Shown piece by piece: positions 1 through 9,133 of a stretch of 64,000 nucleotides of DNA. This DNA comes from Planctomycetota bacterium. GTDB taxonomy: Bacteria; Planctomycetota; Phycisphaerae; Phycisphaerales; UBA1924. The position numbers and the translations under genes are program-made. The DNA lies in NCBI GenBank assembly GCA_013285505.1, contig CP053450.1, positions 2,836,796 through 2,900,795 on the forward strand, given 5' to 3'. The notes under the pieces were generated by a model. It did not search any database and was not told the DNA's origin. It worked only from the letters and a program-made list of their open reading frames with translations. The stretch's first letter is position 1. Each line of letters starts with the position of its first letter.

Positions 1-138
1 CGCATCAAGCGGGAGGTCCTCGAAGCCGCGCGCGCCAAGGACCACGACCGCGTCATCACCATCGTCGAGCAGTGGATCGCCAAGCCCCCGTCCGAGGTCC
101 TCTCGCACGCCTTGATTGATGCGAGCGAGGAGAGGTAG
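1..138 (+). CDS. C-terminal end of an unrecognised protein (5' cut by window edge)
   Basis: The first 45 codons are open and end at TAG 136-138. The visible part is charged and helical-looking, ending in DASEER. The stop overlaps a GTG at 138-140 and lies 35 nt before the recombinase ATG, so the two genes are probably cotranscribed and this one belongs to the same integrated element. I do not recognise the family. Confidence 0.45.
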   Translation, partial: RIKREVLEAARAKDHDRVITIVEQWIAKPPSEVLSHALIDASEER

Positions 139-173
139 TGGTGTCCACCACCACCAACCCGGAGGGCCGACCG

Positions 174-2654
174 ATGCGTGTCGTTGCGATGTTCAGAGTG
201 TCCACAGAGAAGCAGGCCACGCAGGGGGCGTCCCTCGACGCCCAGGAGCGGGCGTACTACGAGCTGGCCGAGAAGGATGGCTGGCAGACCGTCGCCGCCT
301 TCAAGGGCTGTGAGTCGGCCACGCAGGCGTCTTCCGACCGCCGCGTGCTCCAGCAGGTGCTCCAGACCATCCGCGACCATGACGTGGACGCCGTGTGGGT
401 GTACGAGCAATCCCGCCTGACCCGCGGCGACGAACTCGACGTTGCCCTGCTTCAACGGGAGCTGGCTGAACGGGACGTGAAGGTCATCATCGACCGCACG
501 ATCCGCGACCTCAACTCCATTGAGGAGTGGTTCAGCTTTAGCGTGCAATCGTTGGTGGACCGGGCCGAGTCCAAATGGACCAAGAGGCGGTTCCGTCGCG
601 GCCGACGCGAGAAGGCCCGGAAGGGCCTCAAGAACTGCGGTGCCAGCCCCTACGGCTACATGAACCCGCCGCCCGGAGACCCCAAGCGTGGCAAGCTCCA
701 GATCGTCGAGAACGAGGCGCTCGTGGTCCGCCGAGTCTTCCGCCTCGCCGCAGAGGGATCGGGCGACGCCAGGATCGCCAGGGCACTCAACGACCGCGGC
801 ATCCCCTCCCCACGCCGCCGCCAATGGGGCAAGACCACCATCCGACGCATGCTCGACAACCCCGCCTACATCGGCACCCTCGCCTCCGGGGTCTGGCAGC
901 AAGTGCCCGGCACCAGCGGCTTCACGCGCGACTACGAGAACCCCAACGCCGAGGTCGTCGAGAACGCCCACCAGCCGATCATCGACCGCGAGACGTGGGA
1001 CGCCGTCCACTCCCGGGTCAAAGAGGCCCCGGTCAAAGTCCCCCGAATGCTCACCGGCATCCTCCGGGTCAACGGCATCCCCTTCGGGGGCGACTCCAAC
1101 CACGGGGTCCGCTACTACCGGGCCACCGACCGCCGGGTCGGCTCCCCCTGGATCGAGAACTCCGTGATGGACGACGCGGTGTGGGACGCCTTCGCCTCGC
1201 TGGCGACGGGCGAGGAGTTCGTGGCCCGGCTCATGGACGAGTCGCAGAACTCCCACGAGCAGGTGGTGCTGGGGATGGAGATTGACCACCTCGAAGACCA
1301 GTTGGCCCGCGAGCGTCGGCGGTACGACCAACTCGTCGAGATGCGGACCGACGCCGAAATCACCAAGGACGAGTTCGCCGAGCGGGCGGCCAAGGCCAAG
1401 GAGAAGATGGCCAAGATGGAGACCGAACTCCGGGGTATGCGTGCCAAGCACATCGTCTTCGACGGCTCCCAGGCGGCCCGGCTGGTCAAGGCGGTGCAGG
1501 CCCTCCTGCCGGGCGGGGCGAGGCTGACGCCAGCCCAGAAGCGCCGGGTGCTGCGGTCGATCGTCACCGCCGTCGAGGTACGGGCCGAGCGGGTCGAGCG
1601 CGACTTCAACCGCGACGAGAACGGGCGGGTCGTTGAGGGGCGGGCTCCGCGATGGGCGATCCGAACGGTGGACTTCACGTTGGCGCTGCCGCCCGTAGAC
1701 GCCGCGTGTGGCGTTGCGGCGGGCCGAGGCGACCGTGGGGCGACCGGCCTACGTGGCGCAAACGGGGGGCAACGACGGGCCTCGCCGTGCCGGACAGCGG
1801 GTCACAACATCATCCGATTCGGACCGAGTGTCGGGTACGGACGGTGCCGGACAGCGGGCCACAACATCGTCCTCCTCGGCCCCGCCGGCACCGGCAAAAC
1901 CATGATGGCCAAGGCCCTCCCCGGCGTCCTCCCCTCACTCACCCCCGAAGAGGCCGTCGAGATCACCCGCATCTACTCCGCTGGCGGCGCCCTCCGCCCC
2001 GGCGAGGGCCTCGTCACCACGCGCCCCGTCCGCTCGCCCCACCACACCGCAAGCTCCCCCGCCATCGTCGGCGGGGGCGTCGTGCCCCGCCCCGGCGAGG
2101 TCTCCCTCGCCCACCGCGGCGTCCTCTTCCTCGACGAACTCCCCGAGTTCCCCCGCGCCGTCCTCGAGACCCTCCGCCAGCCGCTCGAAGACGACGTCGT
2201 CACCATCGCCCGCGCCCACGCCTCCATCCGCTTCCCCGCCAGCTTCATGCTCGTCGCCGCCATGAACCCCACCCCCAAGGGCGACATGCCCGCCGGCGAG
2301 GTCGGCCGCCGCGACATGGACCGCTACCTCTCCAAGATCAGCGGCCCGCTCCTCGACCGCATCGACATCCACGTCGAGGCCCCCGCCGTCCCCTGGAAAG
2401 AACTCTCCGGCAAGGCCCGCAACGGCACCAGCACCGCCACCATGCGCGACCAGGCCGCCCGCGCGCGCAAGACAGACCGCCCGCCAGGGCACCGCCAAAC
2501 CCAACTCGAAGCTCTCCGGCCGCGATCTCGACTCCGTCGCCGCACTCGACGAGCCCACCCTCGCCCTGCTCGGCCAGGCCGTCTCCGAACTCGGCCTGAG
2601 CGCCCGCGCCTACGACAAGATCCGCCGCGTCGCCCGCACCATCGCCGACCTTGA
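174..2654 (+). CDS. Large serine recombinase, reading in frame into a comM remnant
   Basis: This is the site-specific integrase of a mobile element. The resolvase-type catalytic domain is at residues 1-140, with nucleophile Ser10 in FRVSTEKQ. A recombinase domain starts near residue 150 (ASPYGY), and a coiled coil lies at about 366-425 before the last recombinase-like strand (VDFTLAL, about residue 505). ATG 174 is preferred because GGAGGG sits at 161-166 with 7 nt spacing; GTG 138 or 141 is the alternative. The zinc-ribbon region (about 285-320) keeps the RYYRA segment but has none of the usual cysteines. After about nt 1690 the frame stays open through two 25-nt repeats into ComM sequence (GPAGTGKT), so the last ~270 codons are host gene, not recombinase. 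Beyond ~2465 this frame is out of phase with ComM. The fusion was probably created by integration. Confidence 0.9.
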   Translation: MRVVAMFRVSTEKQATQGASLDAQERAYYELAEKDGWQTVAAFKGCESATQASSDRRVLQQVLQTIRDHDVDAVWVYEQSRLTRGDELDVALLQRELAERDVKVIIDRTIRDLNSIEEWFSFSVQSLVDRAESKWTKRRFRRGRREKARKGLKNCGASPYGYMNPPPGDPKRGKLQIVENEALVVRRVFRLAAEGSGDARIARALNDRGIPSPRRRQWGKTTIRRMLDNPAYIGTLASGVWQQVPGTSGFTRDYENPNAEVVENAHQPIIDRETWDAVHSRVKEAPVKVPRMLTGILRVNGIPFGGDSNHGVRYYRATDRRVGSPWIENSVMDDAVWDAFASLATGEEFVARLMDESQNSHEQVVLGMEIDHLEDQLARERRRYDQLVEMRTDAEITKDEFAERAAKAKEKMAKMETELRGMRAKHIVFDGSQAARLVKAVQALLPGGARLTPAQKRRVLRSIVTAVEVRAERVERDFNRDENGRVVEGRAPRWAIRTVDFTLALPPVDAACGVAAGRGDRGATGLRGANGGQRRASPCRTAGHNIIRFGPSVGYGRCRTAGHNIVLLGPAGTGKTMMAKALPGVLPSLTPEEAVEITRIYSAGGALRPGEGLVTTRPVRSPHHTASSPAIVGGGVVPRPGEVSLAHRGVLFLDELPEFPRAVLETLRQPLEDDVVTIARAHASIRFPASFMLVAAMNPTPKGDMPAGEVGRRDMDRYLSKISGPLLDRIDIHVEAPAVPWKELSGKARNGTSTATMRDQAARARKTDRPPGHRQTQLEALRPRSRLRRRTRRAHPRPARPGRLRTRPERPRLRQDPPRRPHHRRP
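1787..1811 (+). repeat. Direct repeat copy 1, candidate recombination-site half
   Basis: A 25-nt sequence beginning GTGCCGGACAGCGGG recurs at 1844-1868 with one difference (T/C at position 16). It lies just 3' of the recombinase core and 57 nt before the comM copy, in the same frame. Its position at the recombinase/comM junction suggests an attachment-site core or a duplicate left by an earlier insertion. Confidence 0.6.
1844..1868 (+). repeat. Direct repeat copy 2 at the comM junction, candidate attR/attL core
   Basis: The second copy of the 25-nt repeat encodes the TAGHNI residues that precede the comM Walker A motif, so it is probably the original chromosomal half-site. Serine integrases often use conserved coding sequence as attB. 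The exact crossover dinucleotide cannot be fixed without the other element end. Confidence 0.6.
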
Positions 2655-2727
2655 GGACAGCGACCAGATCACCGCCGACCACGTCGCCGAAGCCGTCGGG
2701 TACCGAGTGCTCGACCGAAGGCTCTAA
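1845..2727 (+). pseudogene. comM: 3' part of comM/yifB (Mg-chelatase-type AAA+ ATPase), interrupted by the element
   Basis: The reading matches the ATPase half of the ComM/YifB family: TAGHN leading into Walker A (GPAGTGKT), the RSPHHTAS segment, Walker B (LFLDELPEF), the AAMNPTPKG sensor region, [10 protein letters not shown] and the C-terminal [20 protein letters not shown] helix. ComM is a DNA helicase for branch migration in natural transformation. The usual ~200-residue N-terminal Lon-protease-like domain is absent and is expected at the other end of the element, left of the window. A one-base phase change occurs in the GC run near 2457-2470; the C-terminus then reads in the next frame to TAA 2725-2727. 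That change may be an assembly indel like others in this window; the loss of the 5' half is not. Confidence 0.85.
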
Positions 2728-2746
2728 CGCTCCGAGAGTCGCGCAG

Positions 2747-4135
2747 ATGCTGCGATACGTACAACCCACCGCATACGCATTCACGAAAGCCGCTGCGACA
2801 GTTGCGCCGCTTCTGATCGCCGTGCAACTGGTCATGAGTGTCTGCTTCGCTCTTGCATTGCTGCGGGGATCCGTGCTCAACGCAGCGGCGTTTGCCGTCG
2901 GCATTATCGCGACCGGGTCTCTCCGGGCGATGCTGCGGCGCCGCTTCCCATACTCGACGATGCGGTCGGTATCCACGAGGCACGTGCTCCTTGCCTGGGG
3001 TATGGGGAGTCTGCTCGCCAGCCTGCCGCTCTATATCTCGGGATCGCTCGCCACACGATCGGGCTCGACAAGCCCCTACGAAACACTCTCCGCTGCGACG
3101 TTCGAGGGAGTCTCGGCGCTGACGAGTTGCGGTCTGACCGTCTCGACTAGACCGGACACACTCGACCCATCGATCCAGCTCTACCGGAGCGGCCTCGAAT
3201 GGATCGGCGGACTGGGCATGGTCATGATTGTCGGGATGGCGATGCGTGGACAATTGCGTCGCGATATCCAAGACCAGTCGGGCTGGTCGGCAACGCACCA
3301 CGACCCGGCACCGATCACCGCTCGCCGCGTTGTCCTGGTCTACACAATCCTCACAGCAGCAGCCGCGCTGGCCTTCGCAGCAGCCGGTATGCCGCCCTGG
3401 CAAGCCCTCAACCACGCACTCACGGGCATCAGCACGGGAGGGTTCGTCATCACCGCCGAGGGCTTCGGGAACTACTCGTCCGCGGTCAAGATCACCGCGA
3501 TGGTGGCCATGACCGTCGGCGCGCTCAGCATGGTCCTGCTCGCTTCACCACCACGCAGTTGGCTGCGAAGAACATCGCCAGAACGCGACACCGCCCTGGT
3601 CTATCTCGCGCTGCTCGCGGCCGGTGGCCTGATGTTTGTTTCACTTGCTCGACCAGCCTCGTGGTCGGCACTGGATACATGGTTCCAATGGTTCAGCGCG
3701 TGCACTACGACCGGATTCAGCGCGACCGGGCCCCTCGAACAACTCGACCCGGCATCCACGTGGACACTCGCGGCTGTGCCCGGCCCGGTCGTGATCCTGC
3801 TCACAATGATGCTCATCGGCGGCATGCGACGCTCCACCGCGGGCGGAGTCAAAATCGATCGCGTGCTGCGGTTCGCTGCCGCGTGGAAAGAGCGAATGCC
3901 CGCGGCCACCCTGCTGATCTGGACGACATCCGGCATCGCCGGCGGAATCCTCCTGAACCTCAGCACGCCTCGCGACGCCTGGGAGGCCACGTTCGAAGCG
4001 GTGTCCGCACTCGGCACCGTCGGTCTCTCCAGCGGCCTGGCAACCAGCGAGTCCGGGCTGTTCACACGAGCCGTGCTCATCACGCTCATGATCGTGGGAA
4101 GACTCGAGCTTGTCCTGTCACGCGCCGATAATTGA
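2747..4135 (+). CDS. TrkH/KtrB-type potassium uptake channel subunit
   Basis: A 462-residue polytopic inner-membrane protein of the TrkH/TrkG/KtrB superfamily, which moves K+ (or Na+) inward. The four P-loop filter signatures are visible in order: TSCGLTVST (~124), TGISTGGF (~225), CTTTGFSATG (~318) and LGTVGLSSG (~421). The family arginine region GGMRRSTAGGVK follows the third loop. The start chosen is ATG 2747, 20 nt after the comM stop. The C-terminus is short: it stops at MIVGRLELVLSRADN, where TrkH normally has GRLGPL and about 15 more residues, and the last 18 nt overlap the convergent pepP gene. No TrkA/KtrA regulatory partner is adjacent. Confidence 0.88.
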   Translation: MLRYVQPTAYAFTKAAATVAPLLIAVQLVMSVCFALALLRGSVLNAAAFAVGIIATGSLRAMLRRRFPYSTMRSVSTRHVLLAWGMGSLLASLPLYISGSLATRSGSTSPYETLSAATFEGVSALTSCGLTVSTRPDTLDPSIQLYRSGLEWIGGLGMVMIVGMAMRGQLRRDIQDQSGWSATHHDPAPITARRVVLVYTILTAAAALAFAAAGMPPWQALNHALTGISTGGFVITAEGFGNYSSAVKITAMVAMTVGALSMVLLASPPRSWLRRTSPERDTALVYLALLAAGGLMFVSLARPASWSALDTWFQWFSACTTTGFSATGPLEQLDPASTWTLAAVPGPVVILLTMMLIGGMRRSTAGGVKIDRVLRFAAAWKERMPAATLLIWTTSGIAGGILLNLSTPRDAWEATFEAVSALGTVGLSSGLATSESGLFTRAVLITLMIVGRLELVLSRADN

Positions 4136-5414
4136 CTCAAGCTCCGCGGCCTGCTTGGGTATCATCGAGGACAGGTTCTTCGACCCCTTCTCCGTCACCA
4201 GAATGTCGTCCTCGATCCGCACGCCGATCTTCTCCTCCGGCAGATAGATCCCCGGCTCGATCGTCACGATCATCCCCGCCTTGAGGTTCCCGTCCGGCTC
4301 CGCGTCGTGCACCGAGAGCCCCAGCTGGTGCCCGATGCCGTGCATGAAGGCGTCGCCGTACCCGGCCTTCTCGATCACCTTCCGCGCCGCCCGGTCCACC
4401 TCCCACATCGCGACCCCCGGCTTCACGGCCGCGATCGAGGCGAGCTCGGCCTCCAGCACGATCTCGTAGATCTCCCGCTGCCGCTTGGTGAACGTCCCGT
4501 TCGCCGGGAGGGTCCGCGTGATGTCCGCGGAGTACCCGCCGTAGGTCGCCCCCGCGTCCACGAGCACCAGGTCGCCGTCGGCCACCGGGCCCCGGTTCTC
4601 CGTGTAGTGCAGCACCGTCGTGTTCAGCCCCGCACCCACGATCGGCGAGTAGCCCATCCCCTCACCGCCCGCGTCCTCGAACGCGCGCAGCGCCCTGGCG
4701 ATATCCGCCTCGTCGCACCCCGGACGCATCGTCCGCATCGCCGCCTCGTGTCCGGCCGCCGTCGCCGCGATCGCCCTGGCCATCACCGCCTGCTCGGCCT
4801 TGCTCTTGATGCTCCGGAGCGCCGGCAGCAGCTCCGTCCGGTCCTCGATCGACACCCCCACCACCCGCTCGGCCAGCTGCCGGAACAACGCCAGATCCGG
4901 CGAAACCTTCGCCTCCGGCATCGACGGCGAGTGCAGGCACGCAAACCGCTTCCGCTTCCGGGCCAGCTGCGTCATCAGCCGCGGCACATACCGCGTCCGC
5001 ATCACCGACTCCACGCCATACTTCGCCTTAAACGCCGAGCCGATCCCCTCGCGATAGCCGTCCCACGCCTCGACCTCGGGGTCGCTCGGCTGCAGAAACA
5101 CCATCACCCGACGCCGCGGGTCCTCCGCCTTGCCGTCGAGCACCAGCATCGCCCCGGGCTCGTCGGTGATCCCTGTCAGGTACACAAAGTGCTGATCCGC
5201 CCGCCACTTGCCCAGGAGCGTGTTGCCGGCCTCGCCCGAATACACCACACCCACCGCGCCGCCGAGCCGCCTTCATCACCCGCTCGCGACGCTGCGCGTA
5301 CTCCTTCACGCCGATCGACGCGGCCGCGGTCGCGCCCCCGGACTTCTTCCCCGAGGTCCGCTTCGAGACCGCCTTCTTCGTCGCCGCTTTCTTCCCGCTC
5401 GCCCGCTTCGCCAT
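4118..5414 (-). CDS. pepP: Xaa-Pro aminopeptidase (M24B) with a Lys/Ala-rich N-terminal tail
   Basis: A dinuclear-metal aminopeptidase that removes N-terminal residues before proline. The pita-bread-fold ligands are visible: DAGATYGGYSADITRTLP (two Asp), HGIGHQLG (His), TIEPGIY (Glu) and RIEDDILV (Glu). An N-terminal creatinase-like domain precedes the catalytic domain. ATG 5414 has GGAG about 8 nt upstream. The first ~35 residues form a basic tail rich in KKA/KRT, unusual for PepP. The 1297-nt span is one base over a codon multiple and the frame changes near 5262-5268 (AARR to GGAVGVVYSG), probably an indel. It is convergent with the TrkH gene and probably follows the tilS pair. Confidence 0.88.
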
Positions 5415-5453
5415 GCTCACTCCGTCCCCGGGCCGTGCCCGGTGTCGCCAGAA

Positions 5454-5840
5454 TTACCCGTCCGCCCTCGCCCCGACCAGACCCTCGATCGTGTCTTTGG
5501 CCTTGTCAGAATACATCTCCGATTTGCCGAATCCCGGAACCGCGCCGAGTGCCACCGCCTCAGCCTGCGCATCCGGGAGATTGCTCACCAGCGTCGCGCG
5601 CCGCCGCTGCTCCTCCGGCAGCGAGCCGATCAGCTCGACGCCGTTGCCGGTCCCGAACCGCCCGTCGAGCACGCGGTTCACCAGCAGCGCACTCGCCCCG
5701 GACTGCGCGGCAAGCGCAGCCGAGTCGTTCACATCCACGAACACCGCCCTTGGTGCATACCGCCCGAGCGCCGACCGCATCGCGAACGAATCCGGCCTGC
5801 AATGCCCCACCAACGCGATTGTCGTTTCCTGCTCACTCAT
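5454..5840 (-). CDS. Small receiver-like protein of unknown function
   Basis: A 128-residue protein whose pattern of alternating strands and helices, with an early hydrophobic strand (TIALVGHC) and an acidic-ended strand (AVFVDVND), recalls a CheY-like or flavodoxin-like fold. The classical receiver Asp/Lys set is not clear. ATG 5840 sits inside the last codons of tilS (ATGAGTGA), so it is translationally coupled to tilS. It ends 40 nt before the pepP start. No family recognised. Confidence 0.6.
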   Translation of the reverse strand: MSEQETTIALVGHCRPDSFAMRSALGRYAPRAVFVDVNDSAALAAQSGASALLVNRVLDGRFGTGNGVELIGSLPEEQRRRATLVSNLPDAQAEAVALGAVPGFGKSEMYSDKAKDTIEGLVGARADG

Positions 5841-6900
5841 CACCAATGCTCCTCAGCGTCACTTCCCTCGGCGTGACCGTCACTTCCGTGTCTTTCCACA
5901 CAAACCGCTTAGTCTCCCGGTTTGTTCGCTCCGCAGCAGTGGCGCTCCCGCAACCGATCGCGTCCACCACCGACCGCACGCTCCGCGCACGGAGCCTATC
6001 GGCGAACCGCCCCCCGTGCAGCGCCGCAAACCCCAGCCGGAGCCCCGCCGACACCACCGCCGGATGCGTCCGCTCCAGTACCCCGCGATCCCAACAGAAC
6101 CCCCGCTCCACGCGCGCCGCCTCCGCCAGAAGCGCCCGGCCCAACCCCTCCACCAGATCGCCGACCTCCCGGAGCTGGGCCGCGGCCTCCGCCGCCCGAG
6201 CCGCCCCCGAGGGCCGCATCTCCCGCACCTCCGGCAGCACCCGGTGCCGAAGCCCCGCGCGGAACCGCGACAGATCCGCGTTCGTCGCGTCCTCCGCCCA
6301 GTCCAATCCCACACTCTGGCACACCCGCTCGGCATCGGCCCGCCCGACGCCCAGCATCGGCCGCACCAGCCGCACCCCGCGCCCGCCCAGCGCCCGCTCC
6401 GCCCGGGCGCCACCCAACCCCCGAACCCCGGCCCCCGCGCAGCAGCCCCATCAACACCGTCTCGAGCTGATCGTCACCGTGGTGCCCCGTCGCGACGAAC
6501 GAACACCCCATCCCGAACGCCATCCCCTCCAACGCCACATACCTCGCCCGCCTGGCGTTGCCCTCCGCGTTGCCCGCCGCTGCGCACAGCCACTGCCTCT
6601 TCCCCAAAGCCGACCCCCAGGCGGGCCGCCAGCCCCGCCACCCGATCGCGCTCCGCCGCCGTCTCTCCCGCCCCCGCGCAGGTCGTGCACCACGTGCCCC
6701 AGCACGACGCTCTCGGCACTGGCCGCAGCCAGCACGACCGCCAACGCCGTCGAGTCCGCCCCGCCCGAGCACGCCACCAGCGTCCGCCGGTCCCGGTCGG
6801 CCACCGCCCGCCCGCCGGTCAGCGCCCGCCACTCCCGCACCACACGCCTCGCCGCACCGTCCCGCCGCACCGCTCCGAGTTGATCAGACAGCGTCCGCAT
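5833..6900 (-). CDS. tilS: tRNA(Ile)-lysidine synthase, read across several frame breaks
   Basis: TilS converts the wobble C34 of tRNA-Ile(CAU) to lysidine and is essential in bacteria. The N-terminal PP-loop (SGGADST, residues ~45-51) is in one frame. The stretch ETAAERDRVAGLAARLGV is in a second. The signature NARRARYVAL...GHHGDDQLETVLMGLLRG is in a third, and the C-terminal part (ADAERVCQSVGLDWAEDATN...RFRAGLRHRVLPEV) is in a fourth placement. At least three single-base breaks lie between about 6690 and 6410. The 1068-nt span is a normal TilS length, which favours consensus errors over decay. Its start lies 7 nt from a possible -10 element and has no clear ribosome-binding site. Confidence 0.8.
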
Positions 6901-6907
6901 CGCAAAG

Positions 6908-6913
6908 ATGGTA
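6908..6913 (-). promoter_or_regulatory. Possible -10 element for a leaderless tilS transcript
   Basis: TACCAT on the minus strand ends 7 nt before the tilS ATG, where transcription would begin at or next to the start codon. No Shine-Dalgarno sequence is present and no good -35 element was seen. Confidence 0.3.
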
Positions 6914-6957
6914 CGGTACCCGCACGGTCCCCATTCTCACGACCCGCAGCCCGCCCC

Positions 6958-7615
6958 ATGCAAGACGAAGATCTCCAATCCCCGGAACAGCTCGAAGCCG
7001 CGACCGGCCAGCCGGGCGGCCAGGCCATCCCCCCGCCGAGCCGGGCGAGTTCCAGCAGATGCTCTCGATGGGCCTCATCGGCCTCGGCAGCATCATGATG
7101 ATCCTCGTCATCATCCGCCTGCTCAAGCGCTCCACCAAGGCGCGCAACTCCCGCGACTTCACCGCCTACACGTCGAAGTCGCCCCGCCCGCACGACGAGG
7201 CCCCGGCCCCCGCCGGCAGAGGCGCGCGCAAACCCGCTGCTCACCGACGCCTCGGCCGCCAAAGCACGCCTCGAGCACGTCATGGCCGACGGCGAAGAAC
7301 TCACCCGCCGCCTCGCAGCCATCCTCGACAACAAGGCCGCCCGCATCGAGACCCTCATCGAACACGCCGACCAACGCCTCGCCGCCCTCGCCGAAGCCGA
7401 GGGAGCGCGCGCGCAACGCCCCGGCACCCCAACCGGCACCGGCCCAACCCACATCACGCCCGCAGCCGGAGCCCCCCGCCCCGCTCTCGATCGACCCCCT
7501 GCACCGCAAGGTCTACGAACTCGCCGACAAGGGCGCCACCCCGGTCGAGATCGCCCGCCAGATCGACCGCCCCACCGGCCAGATCGAGCTCATCCTCGCC
7601 CTCCGCCGTGCGTAA
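6958..7615 (+). CDS. Single-pass membrane protein with C-terminal HTH-like (DUF2802-type) end
   Basis: About 219 codons, divergent from tilS. An acidic N-terminus (MQDEDLQSPEQLEAATGQ) is followed by one membrane helix (GLIGLGSIMMILVIIRLLK), a helical region (EHVMADGEELTRRLAAIL), a proline-rich linker and a C-terminal segment KVYELADKGATPVEIARQ...GQIELILAL. That end resembles the helix-turn-helix end of DUF2802-type proteins found near flagellar or chemotaxis genes. The pieces lie in different frames: one C appears lost from the CCCCCC run near 7030-7036, and further shifts fall near 7225 and 7430. The function is unknown; the membrane-anchored HTH reading is an inference. Confidence 0.6.
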
Positions 7616-7620
7616 GGCTG

Positions 7621-7726
7621 TTTACGCAGAGGCGCAGAGAAGAAAGGCAACGATCGCCGCGGGCCGCGGGCTGCCTCCTCGCATTTCTGTCTTGTCCCTC
7701 TGCGTCTCCGCGTCCCTGCGTGAGAC
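7621..7726. repeat. Dispersed repeat with imperfect inverted arms
   Basis: The arms are TTTACGCAGAGGCGCAGAG (7621-7639) and a matching right arm CTCTGCGTCTCCGCGTCC extending to CTGCGTGAGA (7699-7726). They flank a GC-rich middle. The element fills the gap between two convergent genes and ends one base before the stop of the ureohydrolase gene. A related purine-strand version occurs near 50599-50630. Confidence 0.55.
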
Positions 7727-7727
7727 C

Positions 7728-8696
7728 TCATCGCGTCTTCCGCACCGCGTCCAGACACAAGACCTCGAACACCACATGCGCCGCCAGAAAGGCCGTGATC
7801 CCCGCCGGGTCCCGGTCCGGCAGCACCTCCACCACGTCCGCCCCCACCACGTTCAGCCCGGCGAGCGATCGCAGGATCCCCAGCACCTCGGTGCTGGAGA
7901 ATCCGCCCGGGCACAGAGTCCCGGTCCCCGGCGCGAACGCCGGATCGACGCAGTCGATGTCGAAGGTCAGATACGCCTCCGCCTCGCCGATCTCCTTCAC
8001 GAACGCCGCGATCTCCGCCCCGCCCCCGCGCACCCAGTCCCCGTGCGTCACGATCCGAACGCCGTTGTCCCGCGCATAGTCCAGATCCGCCTTTGTGTTC
8101 AGCGGCCCCTTGATCCCGATCGAGATCATCCGCTTCGGATCGATCAGCCCCTCCTCGATCGCCCGGATGAACGGCGACGCGTGCCCCCACTTCTCCCCCC
8201 ACACGCTGTCCACCGTGTCCAGATGGCTGTCAAAGTGCACGCACGCCAGCCCACCCGTGGGCCGTCCCCGCCGCTCCCAGGTCGCCCTGAGGTTCGCATA
8301 GGCGATCGAGTGATCACCCCCCACCGCCAGCAGCTTCGTGTGCCCGGCCTCCCCCACACCCGCGGCAAACTCGACCACCCGCTCGGCGTTCTCCTTGCAG
8401 TCGTACGGCGACACCGGCGCATCCCCCGCGTCCGCCATGCTCAAGACCTCGCACACATCCACATCGTGCTCGATCGAATACCGCTTCACATACTGCGACG
8501 CATCCCGCACCGCCCGCGGCCCAAACCGTGCCCCGGGGCGGTAGGTCACGCCGCCGTCGAAGGGGACGCCATAGAGGGCCCAGTCAAGGGGGGGGCTCTT
8601 TGGGGGGATGAGTTGAAGCAGCGGGTAGCGGCAGAAGGTCACCACACCGGCGAAGCGGGGGAACTGTCGGGGGTCTGGGAGGATGGTCTTGGTCAT
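7728..8696 (-). CDS. Agmatinase/guanidinobutyrase-type ureohydrolase
   Basis: A 322-residue arginase-superfamily enzyme that hydrolyses a guanidino compound to urea and an amine. The dimanganese ligand motifs are visible: GGDHSI, the HFDSHLD segment and DIDCVDPAFAPGTGT. The entry segment GVPFDGGVTYRPGARFGPRA is typical of the agmatinase/guanidinobutyrase branch rather than classical arginase. Its start overlaps the stop of the upstream membrane gene by 4 nt. It lies downstream of astA/astD and an aminotransferase on the same strand, so it may feed or drain the same arginine/ornithine route. Exact substrate uncertain. Confidence 0.88.
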   Translation of the reverse strand: MTKTILPDPRQFPRFAGVVTFCRYPLLQLIPPKSPPLDWALYGVPFDGGVTYRPGARFGPRAVRDASQYVKRYSIEHDVDVCEVLSMADAGDAPVSPYDCKENAERVVEFAAGVGEAGHTKLLAVGGDHSIAYANLRATWERRGRPTGGLACVHFDSHLDTVDSVWGEKWGHASPFIRAIEEGLIDPKRMISIGIKGPLNTKADLDYARDNGVRIVTHGDWVRGGGAEIAAFVKEIGEAEAYLTFDIDCVDPAFAPGTGTLCPGGFSSTEVLGILRSLAGLNVVGADVVEVLPDRDPAGITAFLAAHVVFEVLCLDAVRKTR

Positions 8697-9130
8697 TCGT
8701 CAGCAACTTCCTTCGCGTGTGGTTGGTCTTGGCGGGCTCGTAGCCGCTCCGCGGTCACCTGAGAGCTGAGGTACCGAAGCCCGCACTCAGTGCAGCGCGT
8801 GCCACTGTCGGGAAGCGGATGGCCGCAGCCGGGGCAGGTGCCGTCGAGCCCGCGGAGCATGCGCCGGAGGAGCCAGCGACCGCCGAGCAGGCAGTACAGG
8901 CCGAAAAGAAAGAGGAGCACAGGCGGAAGCTGACCGAACAGGAAGAAGCCCCAATCTACGAAGTCCCAGGGCGTCTGGGCCGTCCCACGGAACATAACCG
9001 TCGGCTCTTTCACTCTGAGGAACACGCTGGATATCGCTGCGTGGGACGGCTTCAGGAAGTAGATGACCAACCCGAGCCCGGTCAGCCGCGAGATCCATAT
9101 CAGCGTTGAGACCCGCCAGTCCACTATCAA
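8693..9130 (-). CDS. Membrane protein with C-terminal zinc ribbon
   Basis: A 145-residue protein with two or three predicted membrane helices (RLTGLGLVIYFL; GQLPPVLLFLFGLYCLLGG) and a ribbon CPGCGHPLPDSGTRCTECG near residue 100. The start is a TTG (9130), 3 nt after the stop of the upstream gene, with GAGTGAGGG just before it; the stop overlaps the ureohydrolase start. It is one of several ribbon-tailed membrane proteins in the window. Function unknown. Confidence 0.65.
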   Translation of the reverse strand: MIVDWRVSTLIWISRLTGLGLVIYFLKPSHAAISSVFLRVKEPTVMFRGTAQTPWDFVDWGFFLFGQLPPVLLFLFGLYCLLGGRWLLRRMLRGLDGTCPGCGHPLPDSGTRCTECGLRYLSSQVTAERLRARQDQPHAKEVADE

Positions 9131-9133
9131 CCC

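Noticed and set aside
5454..5840. A two-component response regulator
   Set aside because: The fold pattern is suggestive, but the phosphoacceptor and Lys positions cannot be identified and no kinase is nearby.
7728..8696. Calling the ureohydrolase a classical arginase
   Set aside because: The N-terminal GVPFDGG...RPGARFGPRA segment fits the agmatinase/guanidinobutyrase branch better; substrate left open.
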